From positions 62,001 to 126,000 of the forward strand of contig JAQGPJ010000077.1 of NCBI GenBank assembly GCA_028293125.1: a stretch of 64,000 nucleotides of DNA. The letters run 5' to 3'. A program made the position numbers and the translations under genes. This DNA is from Verrucomicrobiales bacterium. Lineage in GTDB: Bacteria > Verrucomicrobiota > Verrucomicrobiia > Verrucomicrobiales > V1-33. A model generated the notes under the pieces. That model was not told the DNA's origin. It saw nothing but the letters and a program-made list of their open reading frames with translations, and did not search any database. Below, in pieces: positions 8,469-16,862 of the stretch (its first letter is position 1; each line of letters starts with the position of its first letter).

Positions 8469-11400
8469 TCACTTATGCATCAGATAGCTTATGAGGTCGC
8501 GGATTTCCGTCTCCGACAGGGAATCCAGCAGCCCCTCCGGCATCAGGGAGATGGGGGCCACTTCCCGTCCGAGGATATCCCCCAGTGGAATCACAACCGA
8601 TTCCGCCAAGGTCTGAAGCGTCAGGGTGCGGTCGTTCTGGGCACGCGCAAAGCCGGCCAGCACGCGCCCGTCCTTGAGCGTCAGGGTGTTCAGCTGGTAG
8701 TCTCTGGCCACCACACTGCTGGGGTCGCCGATGTTCTGGAGCAGATAGTCCAGGTTATCGCGGTTGCTGCCGGTAAGCTCGGGGCCGATGTGCCCGCCCT
8801 CGCTGTTCAGGACGTGGCAGACCGCGCAGAGATTGTTGAACAGAGTGCGGCCCTTGGCGGCGTCGCCCTGCTTAAGGGCGGCCTCCGTCAGGGGCTTTTT
8901 CCACTCCGCGATGCGGGCGGTTTTCTCCGCCGAGGAATCGCGCACATCACCCCAGATTTTCGTGACCTTCTCCGTCAGGGCGGCGTCCCTGTAATTGCGG
9001 ATCTGCCGGGCATGAAAGGCGCTCAGATCCTGACGGGGGACGGTGCCGGCGGCTACGGCGTCGAGCACCAGACCCGCCCAAACGGGCCGGGAGATCAGAA
9101 TGCTGATCAGCGCGGGGCGGTCCGCTCCGGCGGTGACGGCATACTGCTTCAGCAGCAGGGTGGCGATGGCGGGATCGGATTCCAGCGCCAGACCGGCGGC
9201 GGCGGTGGACGTCATCACGGGATCGGCCAGCACCTGCAGGCAGGTGCCGTGCAGGCTGGAGGCGCGGGCGTCGGTCAGGGAGCGCAGGGCATCCTGGCGC
9301 TCCGGCGCGGGCGCCTGGGCATCGAGCACGATTTTCCGCGTGGTCTCCAGGGCCTGGGGATCGCCGAAGCGGTTGCCCAGCTGCCGGGACAAACGACGGA
9401 CGCTTTGGTCCGGGCTGGCGGAGAAAACCTCCGTGGCGCTCTCCCAGCCGCCGGGCGGTTTGGCCGCCCGTTGACCCTGCAGGGCGGCGCTGATGCCCTC
9501 CAGCACATCTGTCTGCCACGCGGTGCCTGCGGCGCCGGCTTGGGACAGCAGGATGGTCATGGACTGCTGGCCGGCTGAATTCTCCATCAGCCGGCGGGCG
9601 ATGCAGCGGCGGACGAGCGGGAGTTCCGTGGATCTTCCCAGCACCGCCAGGGCTTTGGGATCGCTGCCGCCCAGAGGCTCGAGGCCGTACCACAGCAACT
9701 GGGGCAGATTGTGATCACCGGCATCCTGCGCGCGGGCCAGGAGCGGCGCGGCCAGTGCGGCGCGCACCTCCAGAGGCAGCCGCTGGAGGGCGGATGCGAG
9801 CGCCAGCCGCACGCTGGCCTCCTTCTCCTCCATGGCCAGCGCCTGGAGGGCGGCAATAGTGTCGGTGTCCTTCCGGGCCTTGGCGGCATCGTCCAGCAGC
9901 AGGCGCACCGCCCAGGTCCTCACATGTTTGTCCGCATGCCGCAGCTGGGAACGCAGGAATACCATATCATCCGCGCCGATGGCGTGCAGCGCCCACAGCG
10001 CGCGCAGTTTGGCCACCGTGCCGGGCAGGTCCGCATAACGGGCCAGCAACGCCTCCCGGATGCCGGACAAGTCCCCGCCGGACACCGCCAGCTCCTGCAG
10101 CCGCTGGCGGGCGTGGCGGAACATGAACTCGTTTTTCGCGTCCAGCAGGGGGAGAAGATCCTTGGCGGGAAGCGCGCCGATGTCGGCGATGGCCGGGCGT
10201 TTGGGCTGGCCGTGGGTGACTTTGTAAACCCGGCCGGAAAGGCGGTGCACGCCGCTGTCGTCGTGGCATTCGCCGGAATCCGACCAGTCGGAGATAAACA
10301 CCCCGCCGTCCGGTCCATAAATCAGGTCGATGCCCCGGAACCACTTGTCGGCGGAGTGGCCCAGGTCCGGCATGTGCCTGCCCACATAGCCGGAGCCCTC
10401 GGGGATCACGTTCTCCTCATTCAGGCGGCGGCCGTTGAAATTGAGGGTCAGGAGCTTGCCTTGGTGCTCCTCCGGCCAATTGTCGCCCGCATAAAACATC
10501 AGCCCTGTGTGGGCGTGGCCGCCCCCGGCAGCGCTGGTGGCGTCGGTGGTGCCCAGCCGCTGCCAGTCGTTCCAAGCCTCGCCCGTGGCCCAGTGGACGT
10601 GATCGGCGTGCTGCTCGATCAGTTCGTAGAGATAAGGATTGGCGTCCGTGCCGTACATCCGCCGGTAGTGCGCGCCGGGAATCACGTGCCAGAGATGGCC
10701 GATGACGGTATTGATGAAAAACGCCTCCCCCATCTCGTTCCAGTCCATGCCCCAAGGATTGGTGGTGCCCTCGCAGACCACCTCCACGGTTTTCCGCTGC
10801 GGATGGTAGCGCCAGATGCCCACATTCATGGCCAGGCGCTCCCGGTCCGGCGTGCCGGGCCGGCCCAGACGGGACATGGCCTGAATGCCGTGCCGTCCGT
10901 AGAGCCAGCCATCGGGACCCCAGCGCAGGCCGTTGGCGATGGTGTGGTGGTTCACCTTCCACTCAAAGCCGTCCAGATGCACTTCGGGCGGGCCGTCCGG
11001 GCGGTCGTCGCCGTCCTTGTCAGGGATAAAAATCATCTGCGGCAGTGACAGTGCCCACACGCCGCCGAAACCAATCTCGATGCTCGACAGCTTGTCCAGT
11101 CCCTCAATGAAAACCGTCCGCTTGTCCATTTTACCGTCGCCGTCCGTGTCCTCCAGAACCAGAATCCGGTCCTTCAAATCCGCGGCGAAGCCGGTTTTGT
11201 GCTCGGCGTAGGTGTAGCATTCCGCCACCCACAGCCGTCCGCGGTGGTCCATGGCCATGGCGATGGGCTGGCGGACCTGCGGTTCGCTGGCGAAATTGCT
11301 GACCGTGAAGCCTTCCGGGAATTTCCATTGCCGGGCGGCCTCCTCCGGGGATAGGGGACCTTCAGGAGCCGGCTCTGTGTTGTAGGGCTCCTTTCCGGCG

Positions 11401-11507
11401 GCTGCCACCGCAGGCACATCGGCCGGGGGCGGTGTCCCGGCCGCGTAGGCTCCGGGGGCAAAGGTCAGAAATGCTGCTGTGAGGGGGAGAAGGATGGGAA
11501 GTTTCAC
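8469..11507 (-). CDS. PVC-type membrane-bound dehydrogenase with HEAT-like middle and C-terminal haem-binding (CxxCH) domain
   Basis: 1012 residues starting at a GTG (11507) with the signal peptide MKLPILLPLTAAFLTFAPGAYA. The order is: a beta-propeller dehydrogenase-like region (about 60-440; motifs FTVSNFASEPQVRQPIAMAM, GRLWVAECYTYAE, GLRWGPDGWLYGRHGIQ, GPDGGVFISDWSDSGECHD); an Ala/Leu-rich HEAT-like helical region (about 450-850); and a cytochrome-c-like C-terminus with LFNNLCAVCHVLNSEGGHIGPELTG, where CAVCH is the haem site. This architecture (TIGR02604 plus TIGR02603 type) is widespread and highly expanded in Planctomycetes and Verrucomicrobia. Substrate is unknown, generally thought to be carbohydrate-related oxidation in the periplasm. 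It is a single gene with no obvious operon partner. Confidence 0.9.
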   Translation of the reverse strand: MKLPILLPLTAAFLTFAPGAYAAGTPPPADVPAVAAAGKEPYNTEPAPEGPLSPEEAARQWKFPEGFTVSNFASEPQVRQPIAMAMDHRGRLWVAECYTYAEHKTGFAADLKDRILVLEDTDGDGKMDKRTVFIEGLDKLSSIEIGFGGVWALSLPQMIFIPDKDGDDRPDGPPEVHLDGFEWKVNHHTIANGLRWGPDGWLYGRHGIQAMSRLGRPGTPDRERLAMNVGIWRYHPQRKTVEVVCEGTTNPWGMDWNEMGEAFFINTVIGHLWHVIPGAHYRRMYGTDANPYLYELIEQHADHVHWATGEAWNDWQRLGTTDATSAAGGGHAHTGLMFYAGDNWPEEHQGKLLTLNFNGRRLNEENVIPEGSGYVGRHMPDLGHSADKWFRGIDLIYGPDGGVFISDWSDSGECHDDSGVHRLSGRVYKVTHGQPKRPAIADIGALPAKDLLPLLDAKNEFMFRHARQRLQELAVSGGDLSGIREALLARYADLPGTVAKLRALWALHAIGADDMVFLRSQLRHADKHVRTWAVRLLLDDAAKARKDTDTIAALQALAMEEKEASVRLALASALQRLPLEVRAALAAPLLARAQDAGDHNLPQLLWYGLEPLGGSDPKALAVLGRSTELPLVRRCIARRLMENSAGQQSMTILLSQAGAAGTAWQTDVLEGISAALQGQRAAKPPGGWESATEVFSASPDQSVRRLSRQLGNRFGDPQALETTRKIVLDAQAPAPERQDALRSLTDARASSLHGTCLQVLADPVMTSTAAAGLALESDPAIATLLLKQYAVTAGADRPALISILISRPVWAGLVLDAVAAGTVPRQDLSAFHARQIRNYRDAALTEKVTKIWGDVRDSSAEKTARIAEWKKPLTEAALKQGDAAKGRTLFNNLCAVCHVLNSEGGHIGPELTGSNRDNLDYLLQNIGDPSSVVARDYQLNTLTLKDGRVLAGFARAQNDRTLTLQTLAESVVIPLGDILGREVAPISLMPEGLLDSLSETEIRDLISYLMHK

Positions 11508-11782
11508 CGGAACCAGAACGCTAATAAAAAGCGTGGCAATCAGTCAATTTCTTGTTTTGCCGCCCCGCTCCTGAAGGCCCTGACGGATACGTCATTCCCG
11601 AAAATCAGAAAGCCACGGATCCCGGGCAGGAACCATGGCTGTGTGTGACAGTGGGTGTGGAGGAGTTTCCAGCTACGGCTCCCACCATAAAATGGAAAAA
11701 CCGGCCGGGTATGGTCTTCCGGCCACGGGCTCTGCTCTCCAAATTCCAGCCCCCCAGCCCTGTCTGCACAGGCCTCCGCAGC

Positions 11783-12067
11783 TCAGGCTATGGCAGCCGC
11801 GCCGAAATGCCGGAGCCGGCGCTCCGCCTCCAGCCAGTTTTCAAGGCAGTGACCGTCCCGGGAGCCATTTTCCAAATAAACCCTGTAGGCTTCCCCGGCG
11901 ATTTGATCGTGGGAGACATGACCACCCGTTGTGCCCGCCTGCTGTGGCTGCTGATCCTGCGTTTGAGAGTGTTCCGGCTGGGAGTCCGCGTTGCCCTGAA
12001 ACTGCTTCTGGGCGACCGGAAGCTGGGTAACGGATGCCGGACCGGAGGTCTGGGTGATGGTATTCAT
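11783..12067 (-). CDS. Small DUF2934 protein
   Basis: 94 residues. The N-terminal half is Gln/Thr/Ser-rich and probably disordered. The C-terminal half contains IAGEAYRVYLENGSRDGH followed by CLENWLEAERRL, the diagnostic DUF2934 pattern (I-A-x-x-A-Y-x-x-Y-x-x-x-G and a W-x-x-A-E-x-x-L helix). The family is short, cytoplasmic and of unknown role, often found in stress-linked or plasmid-type contexts of soil bacteria. The frame on the opposite strand over the same region has no signature. It stands alone with some 280 bases of open DNA on each side. Confidence 0.75.
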   Translation of the reverse strand: MNTITQTSGPASVTQLPVAQKQFQGNADSQPEHSQTQDQQPQQAGTTGGHVSHDQIAGEAYRVYLENGSRDGHCLENWLEAERRLRHFGAAAIA

Positions 12068-12351
12068 GGGAAGCTTCGCTGTGCATACCTTGGGCCATGC
12101 TGATGATCAGGGAAATGCATGGAAAAAGCCGCGCAAATTGCCGCAAAATATCTCCTTCCCTGTTGCAGCCCGCGACAATTTTCCAAGCGGCACGCGCAGT
12201 CCGTCCTGATTTTCGGTCAAGCGTTAAAGGAGGAGTGGCGGCGGATGCTGAAATGACTGTGGATTAACGATCCCCTTCCATTGCGGCTCTCGGCACAAGG
12301 CGGTAGCGGTGCGACGCTGTCCCATTTTCATGATCTCTTTCCCGCTTTCCC

Positions 12352-13227
12352 ATGCCCGGCAAAACTCCCCCTGATGCCTGCGACGGCCTGATCCGGCTGA
12401 AGCAGGTGGTGCACGATCTCCGCTCCCCCGGTGGCTGTCCCTGGGATCAGGAGCAGACCCACGTCAGCCTGCTGCCGAACCTGATCGAGGAAGCCTACGA
12501 AACCGTGGAGGCCATCCAGTCCGGCGATTCCGCGCACATGTGTGAGGAACTGGGCGATCTGCTGCTTCAAGTGGTCCTGCACGGTGAAATCGCCAGTGAA
12601 ACCGCCGCCTTCGATCTCGACACCATCGCCCATGGCATTGCGGAGAAGCTGGTGCGCCGGCATCCCCACGTTTACGGCAGCAGCAATGCCGCGGACACCG
12701 GCGCGGTGCTGAAGCAGTGGGATGAGATCAAAAAACAGGAAAAAGGCAACGCGCCCCGGCCCTTTCTCCACGGCATCTCCAAGGCCCTGCCCAGCCTCAC
12801 CCGCGCCGCCAAGCTTCAGAAAAAGGCGGCCAAGGTGGGCTTCGACTGGCCGGATCACCATGGCGTGATGGACAAGCTGCGCGAGGAACTGGCCGAGGTG
12901 GAGGAGGCGCTGGCCAACGGGGAGGAGGCCGCCGTGGCGGAGGAGATCGGGGATTTGCTTTTCTCCGCTGTCAATCTGGCCCGGAAGCTGAAGCTGGATC
13001 CTGAAACCCTGCTGACTGCCGCCAACCACAAATTCGAAACCCGCTTCGGTCTCATGGAGCAGTCCCTGGCCGCGGGGGGACAGCCGCTTGAAACCGCCAG
13101 CCTGGAGGTAATGGAAGCCGCCTGGCAGGCTTCCAAGACAGCGGGGGGACATCATCCATTGCCAGCCTCTGCTCTTTTCGATCCCAACCTCCCCACTCCG
13201 CCTGCGACCTCCCATGAGCCCCAGTGA
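12352..13227 (+). CDS. mazG: Nucleoside triphosphate pyrophosphohydrolase MazG
   Basis: A house-cleaning enzyme hydrolysing (d)NTPs to (d)NMPs and PPi. Two MazG domains are visible: the first with LRSPGGCPWDQEQTHVSL, EEAYETVEAI and EELGDLLLQV; the second with KVGFDWPD, REELAEVEEAL and EEIGDLLFSAVNLARKL. These are the paired E-E-x-x-E and E-x-x-D magnesium-binding motifs. The length of 291 residues is normal, with a Pro/His-rich tail. The gene overlaps the start of the next gene (deaminase) by 14 bases, so the two nucleotide-metabolism genes are likely co-transcribed. Confidence 0.93.
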   Translation: MPGKTPPDACDGLIRLKQVVHDLRSPGGCPWDQEQTHVSLLPNLIEEAYETVEAIQSGDSAHMCEELGDLLLQVVLHGEIASETAAFDLDTIAHGIAEKLVRRHPHVYGSSNAADTGAVLKQWDEIKKQEKGNAPRPFLHGISKALPSLTRAAKLQKKAAKVGFDWPDHHGVMDKLREELAEVEEALANGEEAAVAEEIGDLLFSAVNLARKLKLDPETLLTAANHKFETRFGLMEQSLAAGGQPLETASLEVMEAAWQASKTAGGHHPLPASALFDPNLPTPPATSHEPQ

Positions 13228-13684
13228 AAGTGATCCCTCCCTGATCTCCGCCGCGCCCACAGAACGGATCAGCATTCCGGAATATGCCATGGCCCTGGCG
13301 CAGGTGGCCAGTCTGCGGTCGGAGGATCCTTTCCGCAAGGTCGGGGCGGTCGCCATTGACCATGCCAACCGCGTGATCGGCACCGCCTACAACGGCCTTG
13401 CTCCCGGCTTTGTGGCCCCGGTGGGATTCTGGGCGGACCGCGATGCCCGGCAGAAATTCATGCTTCACGCGGAGGTCAACCTCTGCAGCCTCTTTACCCG
13501 CGGTTCCGTCAAACTGGTCGCCGTCACCGCCAAGCCCTGCACCAGCTGCATGCAGATGCTCTGCGCCTATGGCATCCGGGAAATTTATTACCGGGACGAA
13601 TACCCGGCCAGCGAGGCCAACCTGCTGGCGGAGCTCTACGGCGTGCAGCTGGTCCAACTCACCCGGTATCCGCACATCGGCTGA
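13214..13684 (+). CDS. Cytidine/deoxycytidylate deaminase family protein (dCMP deaminase-like)
   Basis: 156 residues with the zinc-binding motif HAEVNLCS (H-A-E) and PCTSCMQML (P-C-x-x-C), the signature of the CDA/dCMP deaminase fold. SEDPFRKVGAVAIDHANRVIG is the expected first strand with the substrate loop, and AYGIREIYYRDEY follows the cysteines. It lacks the longer insertions of tRNA adenosine deaminases. The reaction is probably dCMP to dUMP, feeding thymidylate synthesis, which fits its 14-base overlap with mazG. The start ATG at 13214 lies inside the mazG 3' end. Confidence 0.85.
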   Translation: MSPSESDPSLISAAPTERISIPEYAMALAQVASLRSEDPFRKVGAVAIDHANRVIGTAYNGLAPGFVAPVGFWADRDARQKFMLHAEVNLCSLFTRGSVKLVAVTAKPCTSCMQMLCAYGIREIYYRDEYPASEANLLAELYGVQLVQLTRYPHIG

Positions 13685-13700
13685 CCGCCGGAAAACTAAA

Positions 13701-13763
13701 CCCGGAGGAGCTCCAGCCCGTTCCACGCTGCGCAGGGCGGAAGGGGCTGGACTCTCCTCCGGG
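13701..13763 (-). terminator. Hairpin between convergent genes, terminator-like on the minus strand
   Basis: CCCGGAGGAGCTCCAGCCC (13701-13719) pairs with GGGGCTGGACTCTCCTCCGGG (13743-13763), around 19 pairs with one bulge and a loop of about 23 bases. Read on the minus strand, the stem is followed by TTTAGTTTT, a short U-tract, suiting termination of the STN-like gene ending at 13810 if its transcript extends past it. The plus-strand side has no U-run. It probably serves both converging transcripts. Confidence 0.6.
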
Positions 13764-13809
13764 AGCATGCAACCAAATCAGTGAAGGATACAGCCGGGAA
13801 CCGCCGGCC

Positions 13810-14748
13810 TCAAAGCACCGAACCCTTGGCGGCGGGGGCGGCGGGGCCCGAAGTCGAAGTCGGAGCCGGAACGGCCGCCGGTGCCGGGGGCGGCGCGGGC
13901 AGACGCAGGCCGGCCCCCCAGGGATGCCAGTCCACCTCCAGATCCGCCAGGATGGCGATGGTGCGGATGGCTTCGGAAAGCGGAACGTTGCGCAGGTCCA
14001 TGGTCACCGTGGTGTCCGGAACGTTGCTGCGGGTAACAAGAAGTGGTCCCTTGGACTGGTCCGTCTGCTGGCGCAGCCAGGCCAGAGCCTCCTGCAGGCT
14101 GGCGTGATCCATGGCCATGCGGGTCAGGATCCGCTCCTGCGCCTGCTGCTTCATTTTGAGCATGGCGTCCATGAAAGCCTTGTCTTTGGGATCGATAATA
14201 ACCGAGCCGGCGGTCACGGAAAGCCCCTGCTGCGTCAGGGAGATGCGAACGCCGCCGGCATAGGCCACGGCATCGATCCACCACTGCATGGGCACATCCT
14301 TCACGGAAAGGCTGACCGGGCGGTCCAGCACATCGGCGGGCAGGTCCGTCTGCAGGCCGATGGCTCCGACGTTGGGGCCGGTGCCGGCCTGCTCCACCTT
14401 GCGGCGCACCAGTTCCAAGGCCTCGGAAAGCGGGATGGAGCGGAAAGCCACGGTGCCGACTTTGGCCTTCTCAACGATTTTCCGCGCCAGGGGCCGGGCT
14501 TCCCACAGGGCCTCGGCATGGCGGATCTGGGCCATGTAGATTTTGCCCAGCTGGAAATCCGGATCCGCCTTCAGCAGCCTGGCAAAGGCGGCTTTGGCAG
14601 TCACATAGTCACCCTTGTTGAAGGCATTGCGCCCGGTGCGGTAAACCTCCGTCAGATCCTCTCGGGCCGCCTGGGCGGTGAGGGGGGCGGTCATCAGCAG
14701 AACCGGCCCCGCGAGGGCCGCCAGCAAAGGAAACGAGGTGAATTTCAT
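13810..14748 (-). CDS. Exported protein with TPR-like N-terminus and secretin/STN-like domains
   Basis: The start at 14748 gives MKFTSFPLLAALAGPVLLMT, a signal peptide ending near AQA; a longer frame to 14871 has no such start. After it, EVYRTGRNAFNKGDYVTAKA resembles one tetratricopeptide-like unit. Two later segments share the secretin/TonB short N-terminal look, with IPLSEALELVRRKVEQ and VPLSEAIRTIAILADLEVDW as helix-strand elements and LSVKDVPMQWWIDAV between them. The C-terminus is Pro/Ala-rich. Such proteins in Verrucomicrobiota are often linked to type II/IV secretion or pilus assembly, but none of those genes is adjacent. The function is uncertain. Confidence 0.7.
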   Translation of the reverse strand: MKFTSFPLLAALAGPVLLMTAPLTAQAAREDLTEVYRTGRNAFNKGDYVTAKAAFARLLKADPDFQLGKIYMAQIRHAEALWEARPLARKIVEKAKVGTVAFRSIPLSEALELVRRKVEQAGTGPNVGAIGLQTDLPADVLDRPVSLSVKDVPMQWWIDAVAYAGGVRISLTQQGLSVTAGSVIIDPKDKAFMDAMLKMKQQAQERILTRMAMDHASLQEALAWLRQQTDQSKGPLLVTRSNVPDTTVTMDLRNVPLSEAIRTIAILADLEVDWHPWGAGLRLPAPPPAPAAVPAPTSTSGPAAPAAKGSVL

Positions 14749-15028
14749 AGTAGCCACTGACCTTAGTGTGTTTATGAATACTGTGGGAAACCGGGGGCGG
14801 GCGTCAAGAATTTCCGCAGTTTTATTATTTAATAAATTCTCAATTATCCATCCATGGCCATTCCTTTTCATATAGTGCCTGCCATCTCAGCGGTGTTGTT
14901 TTTCCCGGACTGGATGACCCGGCAAGACGGAAAATTTTTTAAGAATGGGTTGGGAAACTGAATAGAATGCGGAGGTGTTCCGTCGGAGAAGCCGGCGGAT
15001 TCCGTCTCTTCAGCAGCAGCAGCAGTTT

Positions 15029-15322
15029 ATGGCACGCTCCATTTTCCCCGAGCTTCACTGTTCCGGTGAAAGGTCCTCCCTCCGGTCCGCCTCCGCGGCA
15101 GCTCCACCGTTCCTGAATGGAGGCGGTATCCGCTGGCTGTTTCCCACCCTCATCCCGGGATGCGCCGGCGTGGCCATGGCCATTGTTTTCGGCGTGCTGT
15201 GGTGGCACAGCGAATCCCGGACCGCCCACGCGGAGGAGAGCCGGGATATGGCGTTGGCGGAACTGGAACTGGCCGCGGCCCTCAGCGCTGCCAGTGGGGC
15301 TCAGACCGCCTCCGCCAAGTGA
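15029..15322 (+). CDS. Small single-pass membrane protein, unknown function
   Basis: 97 residues from ATG 15029 (a GTG at 14975 would add a Gln-rich leader and is possible). One clear membrane segment, WLFPTLIPGCAGVAMAIVFG, sits in the middle, preceded by a Ser/Ala-rich N-terminus. It is followed by a short Glu/Ala-rich helix (EESRDMALAELELAAALSAA) that may form a coiled coil. No family is recognised. The upstream region (14760-14970) is AT-rich and divergent from the STN-like gene, so it probably holds promoters for both. Confidence 0.5.
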   Translation: MARSIFPELHCSGERSSLRSASAAAPPFLNGGGIRWLFPTLIPGCAGVAMAIVFGVLWWHSESRTAHAEESRDMALAELELAAALSAASGAQTASAK

Positions 15323-15390
15323 GTGGAAAATGAAAATCCAGTGAGTCAGGAGGCGGCGTCAAAAGCCGGTTTATCAAGGCCCACAGCCTC

Positions 15391-15451
15391 ATATTCACCA
15401 TTCCGCTGAGTTGTTCACAGGTTATTCACTGCATTGGCGTGGTTATTCACC
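15391..15451 (+). promoter_or_regulatory. Cluster of four TTATTCAC-like sites (DnaA-box-like)
   Basis: Within 61 bases there are ATATTCACC (15391), TTGTTCACA (15411), TTATTCACT (15422) and TTATTCACC (15443), all in the same orientation. The DnaA box consensus is TTATNCACA; TTGTTCACA differs by one base and the others at one to three positions. They lie about 90-150 bases upstream of the DUF4126 gene. They could bind DnaA or be a direct-repeat operator for that gene. No origin-type genes (dnaA, dnaN, rpmH) are near. Confidence 0.4.
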
Positions 15452-15537
15452 GCAGGGGGAAGGGGAGAGGGCAGGGGCTTCCAAAACGGGGGTGAATTCG
15501 CAATCGCTTCCGGAACAAACAGAGTATCGTTGGGAGT

Positions 15538-16641
15538 ATGCCCATACCCTCGTTGTTAAGCCTGGCTCTGGGGATGTCCTTCATGTCGGGACTCAATCTC
15601 TATCTGACCACCTTCCTCACCGGACTGGCGGTGAGGTTGGGGTGGGGGGATACAGCGTTGCATCCCGCTTTGGAAATCATGGGACATCCGGCGTTGATCA
15701 TCACCGCCGGTGTGCTGTTTCTGCTGGAGCTGGTGGTGGATAAAATCCCGTGGGTGGACACCGTCTGGGATATGGTGCACACGGCGGTCCGCCCTGCGGG
15801 AGCGGTGCTGCTGACCTTGGCGGTCATGAATGGATCGGGGCCGGTCCTGACCACGGTGGCCGCCGTGCTGGGGGCGGGCATGGCGCTGAGCACCCATCTG
15901 ACCAAGAGCGGGGTGCGCCTGATTCTGAACGCGTCCCCGGAGCCCTTTTCCAATATCCTCGCGAGCCTCGCGGAGGATGCGCTGGTGGCCGGGCTGCTGC
16001 TGCTGTCCCTTTATTTCCCGCACACCGGGCTGGCGGTCTGTCTGGTGATGCTGGCGGGCATCTGGCTGATGATGCCGAAGATTTTCCGGCTGGTGAAGGC
16101 CAGTGTGTATCTGCTGTGGAAAAAATTCCGGGCGGGCAATCCCGCCGCTCAGCCGGCGGATTTGTCCGCCGCGCTCACCGCGCACCAGCGTCAGCAGGTG
16201 GCGGATGCCCTGGGACCGGAGGCCGGTCCTCTGCGGGCGGCATGGGCGGTGCGGTGCATTTCAGGAAAATCCCGGGGCTTTGATCGCCTGCGGGCCAATG
16301 TTTTCGGAACCTTGGTCTCTCCGGCGGATCAGCCGGGCACTCTGATCTTCCTTCCCCGCCGCTGGCTGCGCCGCGCGCCGGTCCGGCTTTCGCTGCCGGG
16401 CTGCGGGATCGGTCATGAGAGCGTTTTCCTCAGCGAAAACCTGGTGATCAACAATCCCGCCGAGCGCCTGCTGGCCACCTTCCGTTTTCCGCGCGGGCAG
16501 GCCGCTCTGGCTGCCCGCTTGGAAGCCGACCTCCGGAACCGTCTGGGCCTCACACCTCCGGTCCCGGTCCCCCTTCCGCCACCGGCATTGGGAGCAGGTG
16601 CGGAACCCGGCATGCGCCCTCCGCTTTCCGCCGGTATGTGA
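15538..16641 (+). CDS. DUF4126 integral membrane protein
   Basis: 367 residues. The first 200 residues hold several membrane segments and the DUF4126 hallmark LELVVDKIPWVDTVWDMVHT followed by VRPAGAVLL. Early residues SGLNLYLTTFLTGLAVRLGW and MGHPALIITAG also match the family. The cytoplasmic C-terminal half (about 205-367) is soluble, with GTLIFLPRRWLRRAPVRLSL, and ends in a Pro-rich tail. Function unknown. ATG at 15538 is preceded by GGGAG only two bases away. A cluster of short direct repeats lies upstream. Confidence 0.82.
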   Translation: MPIPSLLSLALGMSFMSGLNLYLTTFLTGLAVRLGWGDTALHPALEIMGHPALIITAGVLFLLELVVDKIPWVDTVWDMVHTAVRPAGAVLLTLAVMNGSGPVLTTVAAVLGAGMALSTHLTKSGVRLILNASPEPFSNILASLAEDALVAGLLLLSLYFPHTGLAVCLVMLAGIWLMMPKIFRLVKASVYLLWKKFRAGNPAAQPADLSAALTAHQRQQVADALGPEAGPLRAAWAVRCISGKSRGFDRLRANVFGTLVSPADQPGTLIFLPRRWLRRAPVRLSLPGCGIGHESVFLSENLVINNPAERLLATFRFPRGQAALAARLEADLRNRLGLTPPVPVPLPPPALGAGAEPGMRPPLSAGM

Positions 16642-16862
16642 TGGAATAATGCAATTCTTGCCGGCGGCTTTATTTTCCGCTATCCGTCCGGGATGAAATC
16701 CAAGCCATTGGCTCTGTCCGCCACAGCTTGATATGAGCCGATTCCGCTGCTGCGGCGGCATAGTGTAAACCTTGCCGCCGGGCAGGGGGCCGGACTGAAT
16801 GCCGCAGACCTCATCTAAACTGAAATGCCGTGGCTGTGAAAGGCGGACTGCCGATCCACCGC

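Noticed and set aside
11552-12103. Plus-strand frame of 183 codons
   Set aside because: Covers the DUF2934 gene on the opposite strand, which has a clear family signature; the plus frame has none.
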